Positions 18,558 through 30,761 of a stretch of 64,000 nucleotides of DNA are shown here, piece by piece; within the stretch, counting starts at the first letter, position 1; each line of letters opens with the position of its first letter. The position numbers were made by a program, and so were the translations under genes. Location: positions 100,053,209 to 100,117,208 of the forward strand of contig NC_087062.1 in assembly GCF_963678635.1 (NCBI RefSeq), written 5' to 3'. The notes below the pieces were generated by a model, which did not search any database, was not told the origin of the DNA, and worked only from the letters and a program-made list of their open reading frames with translations. Origin of the DNA: Symsagittifera roscoffensis (Eukaryota; Xenacoelomorpha; Acoela; Convolutidae).

Positions 18558-21500
18558 CTGTTTCAAAATGTGTCTTATTTAGGCACGATTCTACAGCAGA
18601 ATTGAAATCAGCAAATAGGAAAATATATTCACAATATATACGTTAATGTTGTAATTGTTATAGTTTTGGAAATATCTTTTTTGGCAACAGAATGCAATAT
18701 GCAGTCTCTGGAAAAAACTCATGTTTGTGAAAAAACCATATATTCTCAACAGTTAGGCCAGATGCCTTTTTGAAATTAAGAAAATGTCATGAAGAAACAC
18801 GAAGGGGTCTCTGACTCCGAGAAATAATCACCACAATCAAACCAAAGCACCCGTGTTATAATCCCAATATGACACTATTTTTGTATAACCTGCATATTCA
18901 CATGACATTATTAAATGTTGTTTTTTGAGCTTTAAAAATTACAGCTAGCAACGTAACAATATTGGAGGCGGATTGCCGGATTGTCAAAAAAAATCAACTC
19001 ATCGTTTGAGAAAAAAATCATGGATAAAAATCAAAATCTACTCTTTTATTGACGTTTTAAAATAAAAATGTTCAATTTGTTCAATTAGCACAGGAAGGAC
19101 TGACTGGTGCTTCATGTTGGCAACATGTTGAAGAGTGTGAAGTGTGATGTTGGCATCCAGGTTGAGAGCCTCTGCCTCGCAGCTGTTCACAAACTCAACC
19201 ACAGGAAGTTTCAACTCCTCTATTCTCTGCTGCGGCATAGTGTCCATGTGTGCAACCAACGCCCTTAACGCCCAATGTTGTTTATTTATTTATTTCAACT
19301 CCAGTACGCAATTAACATTAACTCGAGTTCCAGAAGCAAAGACGATCTTTCTGGTTAAGTCATCTTTGCTACAGATAACAAGATTTATTTCAGTTTGCAA
19401 GCTTTTGTAGTGGTAGCGCTGCTGTAATTGCTATATACACATTTTTCTGAAGCTTGGTCAATTACCCTTATTAACTTTTTCGTTTGTTGACAGTTTCCAA
19501 CTAATTCAATTTAAAATTGACATCGGCATAATTTTGATGAACTTGCTCGAGCAGCTAGATTTAAAAAAGATGCTTAAAATTGATTTGAAGAGTGCAAGTG
19601 TAACAAACTGTGTAAGAAGAAGCTAGAGGACTCTAAGTGTGGCTTTGGTCTGCAGCAGTTTACCTGGCTGCATGTATGGCCTTGTTCAGCAGCAGAGGGG
19701 GCTGTTTCTTCACTAGGGACACTATGGCCCCCATGGGTGCCTCACACTCCCGCTCCAGCTCCCTTCGCATGCGCAGGTCGTGCCAGTTGCTCTGCACGTG
19801 ACAGCCCACACACAACACCAGAGTGTCATGCGACTGGTGCGATTTGATCGAGTCCGGAAAGTGTCTGCAACAAACAACAAACAAAGTCAACACAACACAA
19901 AACAATGTCGATCGATGAACAAGCAATCCGAAAAATAACACATGTTATTTTTGACCATTTTTCGTCCTGCAATTTGAAAGAAACAAATGTGTCGCTTACA
20001 GCTAACTGAATTACCAGATTTTTAATTGACACTTTATGGAAAAAAACTAACGAAATGAGAAAACTTGACCAGCATGTGAACTTTTTATTCCGCTAATGAA
20101 ACTAAGTATGGATGTACTTTTTTGAAATTTAACTTCAATTAAATCACTTTTGCGGCATTTGCGCAAACGATAGTTTTTGGAGAGCGTAATTTTCTTTCCT
20201 TTTGAATTGAATAAATTTGATTTTAACTAAAAAAAAATTGTCAAAAGTAATAACGCGAAAAACCCAGCTTGAGAGTTAACAGATTTTAGGACGTTTTCCT
20301 GAAAAAAAACCAAAAAAAGCCACACAATCTAAATAAATGTCTTGGCTTCATTCATTGCTACGTCATCAGTAACCTTTTATTCCAAAAGGAAATTGATTTC
20401 CACCCGTAAAAGCCGTATCCATCAAACTAGATGACCTGAAATGCTTCTTTTTGGCCGATTAAATTGCTCAAGATCATCGATGAGATTGCTAACAATGTGG
20501 CATTAAGTTAACAAAAATGAACTGGATTGCGTGAAAAGAGAATGAATGAGTAAAGTGATGAAGTGAAGCTTGTTGGACTAGAATGGCGACAGCAGAGAGT
20601 ACTCACTTTCTGTACTCGACAGGGACGACGTTTTTGCGCAGCATGTGTTCATCTCTTCCACACACCACACACATGTTCTTCTTGGGCAGTCGGTAGTACT
20701 CGCTGTCCTCGGAGGGTCTGTTGGCAGGCTCAAAGAACAACTTCACTCGTTTATCATCCACCCACTCTACAACCAACACACCACACCCACCACCACACTC
20801 AGTTTACATAGTTCATAATGGCAAAAGGGGGAGGATATGTTGGAATGAAAGGTTTCTACGAAAAGGGCTAGATAATGTGAACATGTTTATTGGACAATAA
20901 TGCCGGATTAACACCTTCCGGTTACAAACGACACATTCCTTCTGGGCAGGCTAGACAAAAACCAACCCGTTGTTTTGCAAGCGGTACAGCAGCGAAACTC
21001 CTCTCAAAGACAAATAGAAGATTTTAAAAAATCTCAATAACATACGATTGTCCAAGATATCTCTCTTACATTGACTGAGAGGCAAGCGAACGAGGCAAGA
21101 TCCCCTTTTTGTAATTAAGCTCATCTTAATTTCACTAACTATTTATGAATATCTTTGAACTGATAATCCCACAATCTGCCTGACAATAGTATAGAAATAC
21201 AGCTATGTTCTTCAATTTCTGTTATTTCTTTGGAGTCTTTAACTCAGAACAAAGCACATGTGAAAGAATCACTTCATCAATATTCAAAAAAAAAACAGTC
21301 ATAAATTGAGTTCTAAAGAAAAATGATGAGCAATGATTATCAATACGATCTTACTTACGGTCTAGGATTCGGGTTAAGCTTCGGCAACTGGTAATTCAAA
21401 CTTCATAAATGGATACCTTAGCTATTGAAACAACTATAAATGTCTGACGATACCAAAAACTCTACCAAAATCAAGCGAACAAAAATGGTGCATTAACATC

Positions 21501-24500
21501 AAATTTACAGGACTTTGTCTTGCACAAAAAATTATTCGAGAAAAGCTAATTGTGCTGTCGCGGTTTAATTTTGTCAAAAGTTGCCGTCAAATAGAATGCT
21601 CTTATGTTATCTGAATTCAAAACAAGCTATTAGCGAAATTTTGTAACTCAATGTATCTAGCAATTTTTTTAAAATGCATCATTTATACATAATGTGGCTT
21701 TATGCTCTGCAATTTGTTACATGCAAAGTTAGTGTGGATGCCTTCAGTTTGTTATAATCCATTTATTACTTGCAAAATTGAATCCATTTATATTTGGTGC
21801 CACTTTTGCTGAATTGTTTGGCAATTTGATAGCATTTGTTCGCAAGTGTTAACAAAAACTCAATAAAAGCACACAAACACTCTGAGATTGAAAGATTATC
21901 AACCAACGGAACCCGAGAACTAGTGGATTCTTTTTGCTAAGATGCAAAATAAATCCGCGTAAAGCCCTAATCGGACAGAAAGTCCATTGACATATTCTCC
22001 TTCCCATCCTAACCCTATTATCAATTGCTTATTTTTGTAACCAAAGAGCCTTCCACTAAATAAAAACCCTCAACAAATCCAAAAAGCAATTATTATTATT
22101 AAGCCTTAGCAAATTTTTTCCATGACAAAAAAATGCATGGCAACGATATGACTCACACGAGACAAGGACCTCTTACCAACTCAATCACCTGTTAAAAGAA
22201 CGATAAAACTCAACTTGAAATAGCATGCGATTTTTTCCAAAAATAGGTTATCAGGAAAATCATGATGTAATTTTTTTAATCCTTTTTCTCCCTTCCTAAT
22301 CACGAATAGCAGAGCTCGCCTCATTTAAATCAATTTCCCCATTAAATTTTACAAAGATTGTTCCGCTTTTTTCTTCGATCGTACAGCTTTTCACGCCTTA
22401 AGCATGACTTTTCAATAACAAATGTTAACTTTCAGAAAAAGGTGAAACTTCCAGAGTTATAAGAACTGTTCCACGATTAATCCACGATTTTATTTTCATT
22501 AGTAGTCTCTAGTAACTATCAACAAATGCACGATTCATCCCCTTCGAATCCAAAAAAATCTTTATAACATGTAGTTTCACCCTTTTTCACAAGCACGACA
22601 AAGAACCAATGTCTCCCAACCTGGCAAAACGCCACACTTCGCACCGCTTGCGATACGAAACAAAAAACCGCTAGGTCGGAAAAAAATAGAACGAAAAATT
22701 CGAAAATGCGAAAAACTAGATCTATCAAAATGAATTAGGCTAATTTTCAACCAAAGACATGCCAAGATAATAGGTTGTGGAATAAGCATCGGTATTAAAT
22801 TACCAAGCGGTAACAAAGCCAAAAACATCTTAGCAGAAACCCTTTAAACCGAAAAAAAAAACTAAAAATAAGGCTTATAAAAAGTTAACAAGTCCCACTC
22901 GTCCTCAAAACACACGAACACAAAAATTTAGTTGCGCGCCAACTGAAGCAATTTGAGGCTACTAAGCCGATATATCATAGACCGAAACCTATTGAGCCAA
23001 ATAAAAAGAAATAAAAGACGAATAAAGCCGAAAAACAATTCCAAGACTAAAGAAAAATTATTGAGTCCCGTCAACTTCAAACCACACGCGCACACAGAAT
23101 TTTGTTTCGCTCGTCAAAAGACGCTATATGAGGCCATCAAACCCATATAGTATAGGCCGAAACACAAAGCCAAGAAATGAAAAAAAAATTCTGAAAAAAT
23201 TGTTGTCATGAAAAACTTGATTTAAAACTTCTCTTAAGACTTAAGCATTTTGTGCGATCTCATCGTACACACCAACGAGAAAACGACAAAAAGCAGCTCT
23301 ATAAAATGCAATAAGAAAAAGTAGAAATAAGTCTCGATTAGTAAAAATTCGGCTACATCATGGATTAGAACCTACTACCTACTGCTACCTAAAAACAAGA
23401 AATTAAGAGTCTCACGCACTAATCACTCAGCCACGGACGAGAATGAACAATGAACACTGGTAAAACCGTGTTAGGTCAGAAAAAAAGTAGCTTCGTACTA
23501 ATACACTAGCTGCTCGAAGTTAAAGAAACGAACCTTAATTTATAATTTATAATTTCGACGATTCTGTGAACAAAGTTATTTACGGGGAAAAAAGGCTAAT
23601 ACCCGATTGCACTACCCTTGCTTTTCGCAAGAGTAATAAAAGAATCCAAGACATTTTCGTTTAAAATAAGCTTACAGCACAAGAAAGATAACAAACAAGG
23701 AAAATAAATCGACAAAACATAAGCAGACAACTGATAGGGCGATGATTTTTGTTGATAGAATTTTCAAGAAATTGAGCATGTTTGCTGCAGAATTGAATGC
23801 TGCACAAATGACTCAGTGATTTTGATTAACTTGTTGTTAACCCAAAAAAAAATAATATTCCGATTTGATAACGCTTGCAAATCGCAAGCGTAATCAGACA
23901 TGAGCCAAACATGGAGCACAATAAAAACGCTCCACAACCGGCTTCAATTCCTCTAAAAACCTTTTTGATTTTTTAGCTATTTAACTTGATTGCTTGGCAG
24001 GCCGACCTTGATTAACAGGTTTTTGCCTCTCCAAACGGTGCTTTCAAAGCGTGAACTTGAAACACAAGCTGGATCTCTGTGCAGAACAAAATTGTTAAAT
24101 TAATGAAATTAGCATTATGAACAGTTTGAATTATCGACCAAATACTGAGAGACTCCAAATATTTCTACGATATCGAAATTAATTCAATCTGACGATTTAT
24201 TAGTTTTCTTGATACAGTTTGAGGCAGCACAAACACGATTCACTTTTAGCTAAGTTACTACATTTGCAGAGAGCAATCTTCAGAAAATCGGAATGTTCGA
24301 ATTAAAAACCACAGACGAGTTTCTAAAGAGAAACATCTGCTCCTGACGCATGTCGCTTATAGAATGTTTATTAACACAGAGGCGAAGCTGTGCTTCGCAA
24401 ACACAAGCGAGGAAGAGCAAAAAAGAGCTCAAACAGGCGAACTAGGAAAAGATTAAAAATACACCTGAAAACTTTTTACTGAGATTAGGAGCATCACGTT

Positions 24501-27500
24501 CTGACATCTCCACGACCGCTTGTAATGTAACTAATACTAGCCACCAACAAAGCAGCCACAGTTTAAATATGATTAAATTGAAATATAAAGAGCAACCAAA
24601 TGAACACTTTTATTAGCGACTAAGGTTAGAAAAAAAACCTTCGTACTAACAAGATTCGTTTGTGTAGTTATGACGAACAGTAAAGATCAATTTATATTTC
24701 TGAGAAAGTATTCGCAATGCAGCTATGACTGCAGATTACGCAGATCTATCCAACTTTTCAAAATATTCGTACACCATCTAATAATCGGATAATAAAAAAC
24801 TGGTTCTTAGAAAAAATGCTGGGATTTAGTTTAGCGGAAACTCTTCAAATTGTTTTGTTGCGATAGTTCCACCAACTGTGAATTCATTCTAATAGCTAAC
24901 AATCAATCAAACTGGAACACGCCCATTCATTATCGAGCAATCAAACTAATAGGCACCAATCCAATCCAATTTGAGACTACAGCTATAAATTTGAGACTGG
25001 CTTGAACATGAAATTTCAGAACCTCCTAATCCATGCTTTGCTTGTGATATTTTGCTCAACAAAGTTGCTTCAGGGCTTCAAACTACGAAACGAAAAGAGA
25101 TCTGTGGAAGACAGACTTGTTTCGACCTTGGACAGTGAGTAGTTTTGTTTGTTAGTTGTAACAACTTTGTTTACCTACCTCCCAGTCCCTTCACACAGTA
25201 CCACTTGAGTTTGTTCATACTGCAGGTGCAGAGTAGCTGACCATCGGGTGCGAGGAGACTTCCATTGGAGTAGATCTCACTCTTGCTGCTGTACAAATAT
25301 TTCACAGGAATCACTGACTTACTGTCAACACCACTACTGCCTGGGGCGGCAGTGACCTTGTTTGAACAGTGATTGGCATTCAAAGATCCGTTGAAAGGGT
25401 TCGTACCGCCCTGCAATAGAAACATGAATAAATAGTGATTTATTCATCTTCACAGGGGCGGGGTGAAATGAGGCCGGCTATAATGGGAAAGACCCCCGAT
25501 CTATTGTATGACTTCATCTTTTAATTGACAGAGCTAAGATTCTTCTTCCTCCGTAACAAAAGATATGTACAACATTCGAATTAGAGGATAAGCCACCCAA
25601 AACACTTTTGACAAAAATTATCCAAATAGTTTTCGGGTGACCTGTCAGGCTGCTAAAACAAAAATTTATTATGATCTTTTTGCATATACGTGACCACTAT
25701 AGACAGCATACAAGCGAAGTAGCTGCAGCAAAATAAAAGGTTCGTTCTGCAAAAAAGTCGCAAAGAGTTTCAAAAAAGATTGAATATCATTGGAAGTGCC
25801 AATTTTGTCGACCATTGGCTCTTTTATACGCTGAAGTTTCCAAACGAGTTTTTTCAACCTTTTAATGCCACTTGAATCACCACTGAAAGAGCTCAGTAGG
25901 ATATATCAGTCGACCCCAATTGCCACCTGATCTGATTACACGAGGGAACAAACGCGGCTCAGGACAACAACACCTTTTGAATGTTATTTTTAAAAAATCC
26001 GTCAAAATGGCTAGTTAAAAGGTCGAAATTTGTCTGAAGAAAAAAACCCAACTCGAGCACAAATATTCCATTACTTTCGTTACGAAAGTCGGAACAACTA
26101 GAGCTTCATAAAGCTAACACAATTAGAGATGTTAATTTTTGAAAAAGAAGTCATTCACCTTTTTCAAGCCATTGAAAATTAAGTAATCAAAAGAAAAATT
26201 GAATTGAAAAAAAAAATAAAGGGACTGAGAAATTGAAAATGGCAGTGAGCAACATTTGATTTTTTTTCCTAAAACAAAAAATATGCACGAACTTCTATTT
26301 AAAAACGACAATTGCAATTACTTAATACTATTAAGGTCTTCTGTTATCTTCCAACTTCTACACAGAGGCGAACCTCTCAGAGGCGCACTTCTCAAACAGC
26401 AACAAAACTCCATGAAGTAGCTTTAAAAAAGTCAGACAAAGACTTCTAACGGGTTTCGATCCTCAATCCTCGCACAAGCACAACCAGGAACTAAGTCGAC
26501 TACAAGTAAACAACCGTTCAGACATGCGCCACTGGAGCTTACAAACACCAAACACCAGCCACTAATAAGTTGGAGAAAAGATGCTATTAAACTGCCAATG
26601 CAGCCACAAAACCCCACCAAATTGAGCACTTTCATTGTGGAAAAAAGAAGAGCCATATGATTCGCGGGCTCCCTTGAGCAACGAACTGATTAAAGTTAGT
26701 ACATGGTACGAATAAACAATTTGTCAACGCAAATGGTGTTTTTTTTTCAAATGTAACACCAATTCGACCAAATTTTTTATCTCTACTTAACGTTCGCATT
26801 ACTCCAACAGTTTTTTCCACACTCACTCCCTTCCTCCTCGCCAAATACGCCCAACATTTCTGAAATGCTTTAAAGAAGAAACCACTGAACTTTTTTTAGC
26901 TACTCCCGAACGAAAACCATCCCGTAGCTTTTCAAAACCGAGACGAAGTCTCCTCTTTTGTTTGTAAATATTTTAAACCATTTTAAAACCATACAAAACA
27001 AGCAACCAAGTTCCTCACTCAATCCGCACCCTCTAAGGTTATCTGTAACCCTCCACGCATAATTGACCCATCAGAACAATCACTCTCCAGAAATACCCGC
27101 TGTAAACTTTCCCAACTCCGGTCCGGATACAGCCGGATCTTAAACATTACCTTTCCCGACTAGACAGCTCACTTCCCCCGCTATGTCCAACCTGCTCCCT
27201 TGCACTCCACACTACTTGCCACCTTTTCAGCTGTCCGCAAAACCCCTCCCCTTACTTACCCCTGCAGACCTGTGGCTTCGGCCGGTAGATGCTGTGAAAT
27301 TGCTTAACTCGGAGACAGACGAACATAACCCGACTTCGGGCTAAAACAACAACATATTCGCTCAACTAACCCGAATTTTATACTTCTGGTTGAAGTAAGG
27401 CTGCACCCTCTGCACAAAGTCCTCAAAGCTGTTCTGTTTTGTGATTTGGAACAGTGTGAAGAACTTGACGAAGACCTTGAGGGAGACGAGTGCGTCATTT

Positions 27501-29469
27501 GCAGCATACCATATTTGGTCTTCAGTCAGACACTCTTGTGCCCAATTGGACAGTTGCAGCTCCTTGCTCATTTCTCTCCCCAGTAGATTCCCACTCAGTT
27601 TCGCAAGACCCATTCTAAACACCAGTTCCAATTTAAACATATGCTTCTTTTAAACACGCAGTCCACTTCATTTTTAGTGAAATTCTTTGGCATATTTTCT
27701 GATGAAACTGGCAAACATGCGAGCTTCAACAACTTTTTACAGTAAAAATAGCGTTTTATTTTGAGCGCGCGCTCTGTCCCCAAATTAGATTGGCTCCTGG
27801 AAGATTGAAACTGGTCAAAACGAACCCTCTCAATTTAAGCTGGTTGAACTCAAACGCCAGATATCTCAAGTCAAACCAGGAAGCCACATGCAGATTCAGA
27901 ACTTCCCACACTTTCTTCACATCCAGATCAATACCAACGCCAACCTTCGTAACTCTGAAAACAAGCCTAGGCATACTTCATTTCAAAGACACGACGCTGT
28001 TCAGCCCTAGACGGCCAACTGCTGTTGTACCATTGACCAGGCGAAGCGGAGCTTCGCAATACTTGCGATTAAAAACAAACATAAAAACTAAGTCGAAAAA
28101 ATGGCAAACGTTGAAAAAACAAGTTCTCCCAAAAGTTATACTTTCTTATGTCTCGATAGAAGTTCACTCTAAGCTACCATGCCAGAAATTCGAAAACCAA
28201 AATAGCAACGGATTAAACTTACAAAGAGGAAATAAAGCCGGCAATCTTTGAGCATACAAAAGTTGAGCAGAAAAAAAAATAGTTAGGAAGTCCAACAATT
28301 CATTATTTTTTTTCAATTGAATCTATACTGGAAAAAAGCAATACAAGTGTACAAAGGAGACGGCGTTAACTCTAAACCAAGTGGGAAGGAGCCTGGAGGT
28401 TATGAAGGTTTAATAAAAAAGCAAGTTGAAGAAAATGTAAGAAAAGTTGTTTTCTGGAAAAAGTCTTGTTTCCGATTTCAAGACACTTGCTTTCGCAATT
28501 GTAATAATACCTGATTTTGTGGAACAGGAATTTTTTCCCTCGAAACAACGCACTATAAGTTCATTATGCCATAAAAAATAAATTGAATCCGTTTAATCGA
28601 AAAAAACTATATAACAAATAAAATTATTAAGAATCAGACAAGAAACTTCAACAAACGACAAACTTTTAACAAGAGTAAAAAAATTTAAAATCAAAATAAA
28701 ACCCACGCTTAACAAAAAATCCGAAAAAAAGTACCAATAAAACAAACTTCATTTGAAAAACGGGAAATGAACCGACGGAAATTAGGCCGAAACCACGAAT
28801 CCGAAAAAAACTCAACATTATTTCTAAAAATTTATTTGAAAACAAACTAACGCCGGAAACGGACTACACCAATTTACTAGGAAACTTCAAAAAATTAAGC
28901 ATGTCTGAAAATGAGCATGTCTGAAATTCACCATTCTTACATATTTGACCATTCTGTGCCTACAGTTATTTACGGGAAAAAGTCTAGTACCCGATTGCAA
29001 TACCCTTGCAATAATTATGAATTACATGTAATTTTTCCGAACTTCAGGGTATATATTTCTCCGGTATATTTCCACAGAGTTTCGAGACTTCACTCGCAAA
29101 TTTTGATTTAAGCTAAACTATGGGAGCGGGGATTTGCAAATAAGACCACAAAAGCTGCACTGTCAAATTATCGTTCGGCGTGTTGTGTCTACGTATAACT
29201 AACTTTTCGTCTGACAGGACTTCGGCCAAATGAGCCAAAGACAATGCATCATCTGATGATTCATTACGGTCTAGTTCTTCTAAAATACTTTTCATTTGAA
29301 TGACGTAAACTGTTCCATCGAACAGTGCAATTTGGACCAATGCTAGTTTTTCCAGTGTGTCTGTGACCCAGTCGAGGTCGTCGCAAGCATTCAAGAAATC
29401 TTCTGTTTGCTCAGTTCTGCCGTTCATTCGTTTAGTGTTCGAACCCCACTCACAGTCCAGTCCAATGAC
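18296..29469 (-). CDS. EXD2: EXD2-like 3'-5' exonuclease gene (exons 2-9)
   Basis: Eight exons assembled from GT-AG sites give a continuous 550-codon frame with matching phases: 29469-29204, 27954-27826, 27614-27371, 25410-25179, 20766-20607, 19864-19664, 19263-19105 and 18557-18296. DEDDy exonuclease motifs are visible: Exo I GLDCEW (exon 2), Exo II FDLRYLA (exon 3), and Exo III LTEDQIWYAANDA (exon 4). The C-terminal half has a Cys-rich module (CVVCG ... YRKHFP ... LCVGCH) and ends with a segment like human EXD2 (ERWRAHF-type, then KPQYLPDLWCVEH). In animals EXD2 is a nuclease in double-strand-break resection and mitochondrial RNA metabolism. The introns total ~9.5 kb and are repeat-filled. 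The N-terminal targeting exon is not firmly placed. Family assignment is strong; the exact start is unknown. Confidence 0.88.
19105..19263 (-). CDS. EXD2: EXD2-like exon 8
   Basis: 159 nt between TTAAG|G and CACCA|GTCAGT. Encodes RALVAHMDTMPQQRIEEL..., matching the region after the Cys-rich module of EXD2. Phases agree with both neighbours. Confidence 0.82.
19664..19864 (-). CDS. EXD2: EXD2-like exon 7
   Basis: 201 nt between TTGCAG|A and GCCAG|GTAAAC. Encodes HFPDSIKSHQSHDTLVLCVGCH and an Arg/Glu-rich helix. Contributes the second CxxC of the Cys-rich module. Confidence 0.88.
20607..20766 (-). CDS. EXD2: EXD2-like exon 6
   Basis: 160 nt between GTTGTAG|AG and AGAAA|GTGAGT. Encodes VKLFFEPANRPSEDSEYYRL and NMCVVCGRDEHMLRKNVVP, the first CxxC of the module. 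Higher GC than the surrounding intron. Confidence 0.88.
23270..23470 (-). repeat. tRNA-derived SINE-like repeat
   Basis: Minus strand near 23450-23347 shows a tRNA-like head (CCGTGGCTGAGTGATTAGTG), matching the head of the 40.8-kb copy. It is followed by a shared AAGTAGAAATAAG / GAGCTGCTTTTTGTCG region. The B box is decayed. Confidence 0.55.
24373..24600 (-). repeat. SINE-like repeat tail copy
   Basis: Carries ACACAGAGGCGAAGCTGTGC and TTCGCAAACACAAGCGAG, then a body similar to 15596-15790 (AGGAGCATCACGTTCTGACATC and ACTAGCCACCAA). No clear tRNA head. Confidence 0.5.
25179..25410 (-). CDS. EXD2: EXD2-like exon 5
   Basis: 232 nt between ATTGCAG|GGC and GGGAG|GTAGGT. Its C-terminal part, SLLAPDGQLLCTCSMNKLKW, matches the APDG-x-LCTC segment of EXD2; the first ~40 residues are Ser/Asn-rich linker. 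Confidence 0.85.
25411..27370. other. EXD2-like intron 4
   Basis: No exon seen. Contains a diverged SINE-like copy at about 26358-26560 and a pyrimidine-rich (plus strand) stretch at 27000-27290. Confidence 0.55.
26358..26560 (-). repeat. Diverged SINE-like repeat
   Basis: Begins ACACAGAGGCGAAC, the family tail. Minus strand near 26535-26450 has a tRNA-like AGTGGCGCATGTCTGAACGG and a decayed B box (GAGGATCGAAACCC). Confidence 0.45.
27371..27614 (-). CDS. EXD2: EXD2-like exon 4
   Basis: 244 nt between GTTTAG|A and ATTCGG|GTTAGT. Encodes MGLAKLSGNLLG, LQLSNWAQECLTEDQIWYAA and NDALVSLKVF: the Exo III (Y-x3-D) part of the DEDDy nuclease core. Confidence 0.9.
27826..27954 (-). CDS. EXD2: EXD2-like exon 3
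   Basis: 129 nt between TTTCAG|A and GAGAGG|GTTCGT. Encodes VTKVGVGIDLDVKKVWEVL and FDLRYLAFEF, the Exo II region. The donor is weak but the phase fits. Confidence 0.85.
27955..29203. other. EXD2-like intron 2
   Basis: AT-rich, no exon seen. Holds a GGCGAAGCGGAGCTTCGCAA hairpin repeat at 28042 and palindromic CACTTGCTTTCGCAATTG near 28485. Confidence 0.5.
29204..29469 (-). CDS. EXD2: EXD2-like exon 2
   Basis: 266 nt between CTGTAG|GTC and GAAAA|GTTAGT. Begins VIGLDCEWGS (Exo I, D-x-E) and continues TLEKLALVQIALFDGTVYVI. Starts in phase 0, so an upstream exon must supply the N-terminus. Confidence 0.88.
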
Positions 29470-29944
29470 CTACAGTGAACACAATCTACTGTTTCAGTTT
29501 ACTTTAATTATATAATTTTATTTTATCAAAATCCAAACACAAAATCGTAATTGTTTTACTTTTTTCTTTTTGTTTTCCACGCCAAATCAGGTAACACAAT
29601 AAGTTATCGGACTGGGTTGGGTGATATATCATATTAAAGCCCTTTCAGTCGTGATCCGAACGACATTAAAAATGACGAGAAAAACCGGTTTGAAGTTTTG
29701 TCTAATTTCGACCAAATAAAGTGATGATAACTTGTTAAATTGCTCATTTAAGCTTCAAAAATTGGATTTTTCCAAAAAGAAAACTATTTTTGAAATCTTT
29801 ATGGGGTATTTCCTCTGAAAACTGAATCGAAAAATAATTTTTTCATACCGCTGAGATTTATTGAAAATTTGCTGTTCTTCGACAATAAAAACCATATGCG
29901 CCTCATCAAAAAATAAGCAAAATGACAACTTACAACCCTGAAAA

Positions 29945-30115
29945 TATAACGAACAGATAGTTGGAAAAAGAGTCAACGAACGCACAAAAACGAAAAAATA
30001 AATTTCAAGAACAATTCATAATTGACACTTTTTTCATAAAAATTACCCAATTTCAGAAAAGTGGAGCAAAATGGACTTTCATTGAATCTTAACAACTGTC
30101 TGGAGTGTGGGGAAA
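29945..30115. repeat. Dispersed repeat family B, partial copy
   Basis: AACAGATAGTTGGAAAAAGA, then GTCAACGAACGCA and an AAATTACCCAATTTCAGAAAA block, matching 17735-17910. Confidence 0.5.
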
Positions 30116-30243
30116 TAATATAACGAAGTATGCCTGTGAAGGCTTAATAGCCTTTGATAGATCTTGTGTTGAAAATAATCAAAGGGAAACTTGCCGGAAA
30201 CTTGTTTGTCTGCTCTCTGACATGAAGCGCACACGTCAATAAC

Positions 30244-30282
30244 TGGGAACTCTTCTGGATCAAAACTGGCTGCAAGGTAACA
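30244..30282 (-). CDS. EXD2: Possible EXD2-like upstream exon end
   Basis: A minus-strand stretch encodes CYLAASFDPEEFP and is followed by a GT at the required phase 0. Joined to exon 2 it would resemble the ...LEDFPVLGIDCEW boundary of human EXD2. The donor (CCA|GTTATT) is weak, the open stretch is short, and an overlapping frame with other content runs through the same bases. Tentative. Confidence 0.3.
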
Positions 30283-30761
30283 CTCAAGATATCATTAAAC
30301 ACTTGTCCACTCTGTCTCAGGAAGCGAAGCAGCCGCTCGCCAAAAATCAAACCTGTATTAAAAGTGATAAAAAATTACTCGTCGCTCTTCTCCGATCACT
30401 TAAAATTCATAAGCAAACAAACCTAAGGTGGCAAAACCAGCAGCATAAATGCAACGTGAAGAGTCCATGCGTGGCTTCGTATGTGAACATGAATCTTAAA
30501 AGTGGGAAGCAGCTAGCTATTCTTACCATCATTAGCCGCCAAAAACTAGCGAAATTAAGCTGAGGTGTATAATTTTAGGGCTAGGGTTAGAGTACAAAGC
30601 GCCCATTAAGATTCCAAAAAACCTCACAGGGTTTTTATGAATAATTGAGCAGAAACTCGCATATACTCTTCCTTAGATGATTAGATTTAAACACCCTCTC
30701 TGTTCATTATAAAAGGGTAAACAGAAAAGTAGTCGGACTTCACCCAAAAGACACGGAGATT

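Larger units (their letters stand above)
20810..25170. other. EXD2-like intron 5: repeats, no gene seen
   Basis: About 4.4 kb, AT-rich, with no credible ORF. Contains SINE-like copies (around 23270-23470 and 24373-24600) and two short palindromes of the CTTGC...GCAAG type near 23619 and 23872. Confidence 0.6.

Noticed and set aside
20563..20811. 82-codon plus-strand ORF
   Set aside because: Antisense to EXD2-like exon 6, which has splice sites and family motifs.
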